Positions 63,883-64,000 of a stretch of 64,000 nt of DNA are shown piece by piece; position 1 is the stretch's first letter, and every line of letters starts with the position of its first letter. The translations under genes and the position numbers were made by a program. The stretch covers positions 4,362,001 to 4,426,000 of the forward strand of contig WBVU01000004.1 of NCBI GenBank assembly GCA_009192285.1, written 5' to 3'. Source of the DNA: Morchella semilibera (Eukaryota > Ascomycota > Pezizomycetes > Pezizales > Morchellaceae). The notes beneath the pieces were generated by a model, which made no database searches, was not told where the DNA came from, and worked only from the letters and a program-made list of their open reading frames with translations.

Positions 63883-64000
63883 ACAGTCGAATCTCCCTAT
63901 AATGGTGCCCCTTATAAGAATAGTCGCCCTGTAAGGGTATGTGTTTACTGTCATTCTGGGCATTGCCCTTTGGGCTTTGCCCCATACAAAATCACGCTTA
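63883..64000 (+). mobile_element. Possible left end of a Tc1/pogo-like DNA transposon, cut by the window edge
   Basis: Directly after the small element comes TA followed by CAGTCGAATCTCCCTATAAT, a pattern like the ends of pogo/Fot1-type elements that insert at TA. The short repeats TATAATGG and CTTATAAG follow, then a GC-rich self-complementary stretch at about 63958-63984. No transposase frame is inside the window, so the call is tentative. Confidence 0.4.

Overview
The window is nuclear DNA of a filamentous ascomycete (Pezizomycotina). Genes are cut by short introns (mostly 50-170 nt) with GT..AG ends and CTAAC/CTGAC-type branch sites. The proteins are the fungal set: Caf120/Skg3, Prp4 kinase, Brr6/Brl1, HAP3/HapC, Rtc4, Kog1. 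Telomere-type TTAGGG units occur. The accessory families at 44-49 kb (an HNH protein and a PD-(D/E)XK-like protein) resemble ones I associate with Pezizomycetes (truffles, morels), so I lean that way, but this is inference. No virus-like element, rRNA, convincing tRNA or CRISPR array was seen.

Layout, left to right: a CLIP-170-type microtubule plus-end protein (+, 0.6-3.7 kb); 3 kb of spacer with a telomere-like repeat; CAF120/SKG3 (-, 6.85-11.1 kb); spacer; PTC7-type mitochondrial PP2C phosphatase (+); SEC66 (-); an AT-rich gene-poor stretch (17-20 kb); NPL4 (+); spacer; the divergent pair CMC2 (-) and prefoldin 2 (+); a 3.5 kb gene-free stretch; HAP3/HapC (+); RRP5 (+); PRP4 kinase (+); BRR6/BRL1 (+). 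Then comes an accessory island (43.6-49.8 kb) with an unknown coiled-coil gene (-), a decayed HNH gene (-), a foldback repeat and a decayed PD-(D/E)XK-like gene (+). After it lie KOG1/raptor (+), an ARO8-type aminotransferase (+), the divergent pair OST2 (-) and TMEM14-family gene (+), RTC4 (+), and a small inverted-repeat element beside the apparent end of a DNA transposon cut off by the window edge.

The conserved genes are housekeeping genes of ribosome assembly (RRP5), splicing (PRP4), ER translocation and N-glycosylation (SEC66, OST2), ERAD (NPL4), mitochondria (PTC7, CMC2, TMEM14), nuclear envelope (BRR6), TORC1 (KOG1), transcription and mRNA decay (HAP3, CAF120). They do not form one pathway or a biosynthetic cluster.

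Two results matter most to a user. First, five genes (CLIP, RRP5, PRP4, BRR6, RTC4) carry single-base frame slips, almost all at short homopolymers, while CAF120, NPL4 and KOG1 are clean over comparable lengths. Unpolished indel errors in the assembly are the simplest reading. Second, several real genes are hidden by splicing. The TMEM14 gene is seven tiny exons with the start codon alone in exon 1, and OST2 has a stop-free intron of 69 nt that simple translation reads through. All exon borders were placed by eye from splice motifs, reading phase and family resemblance.
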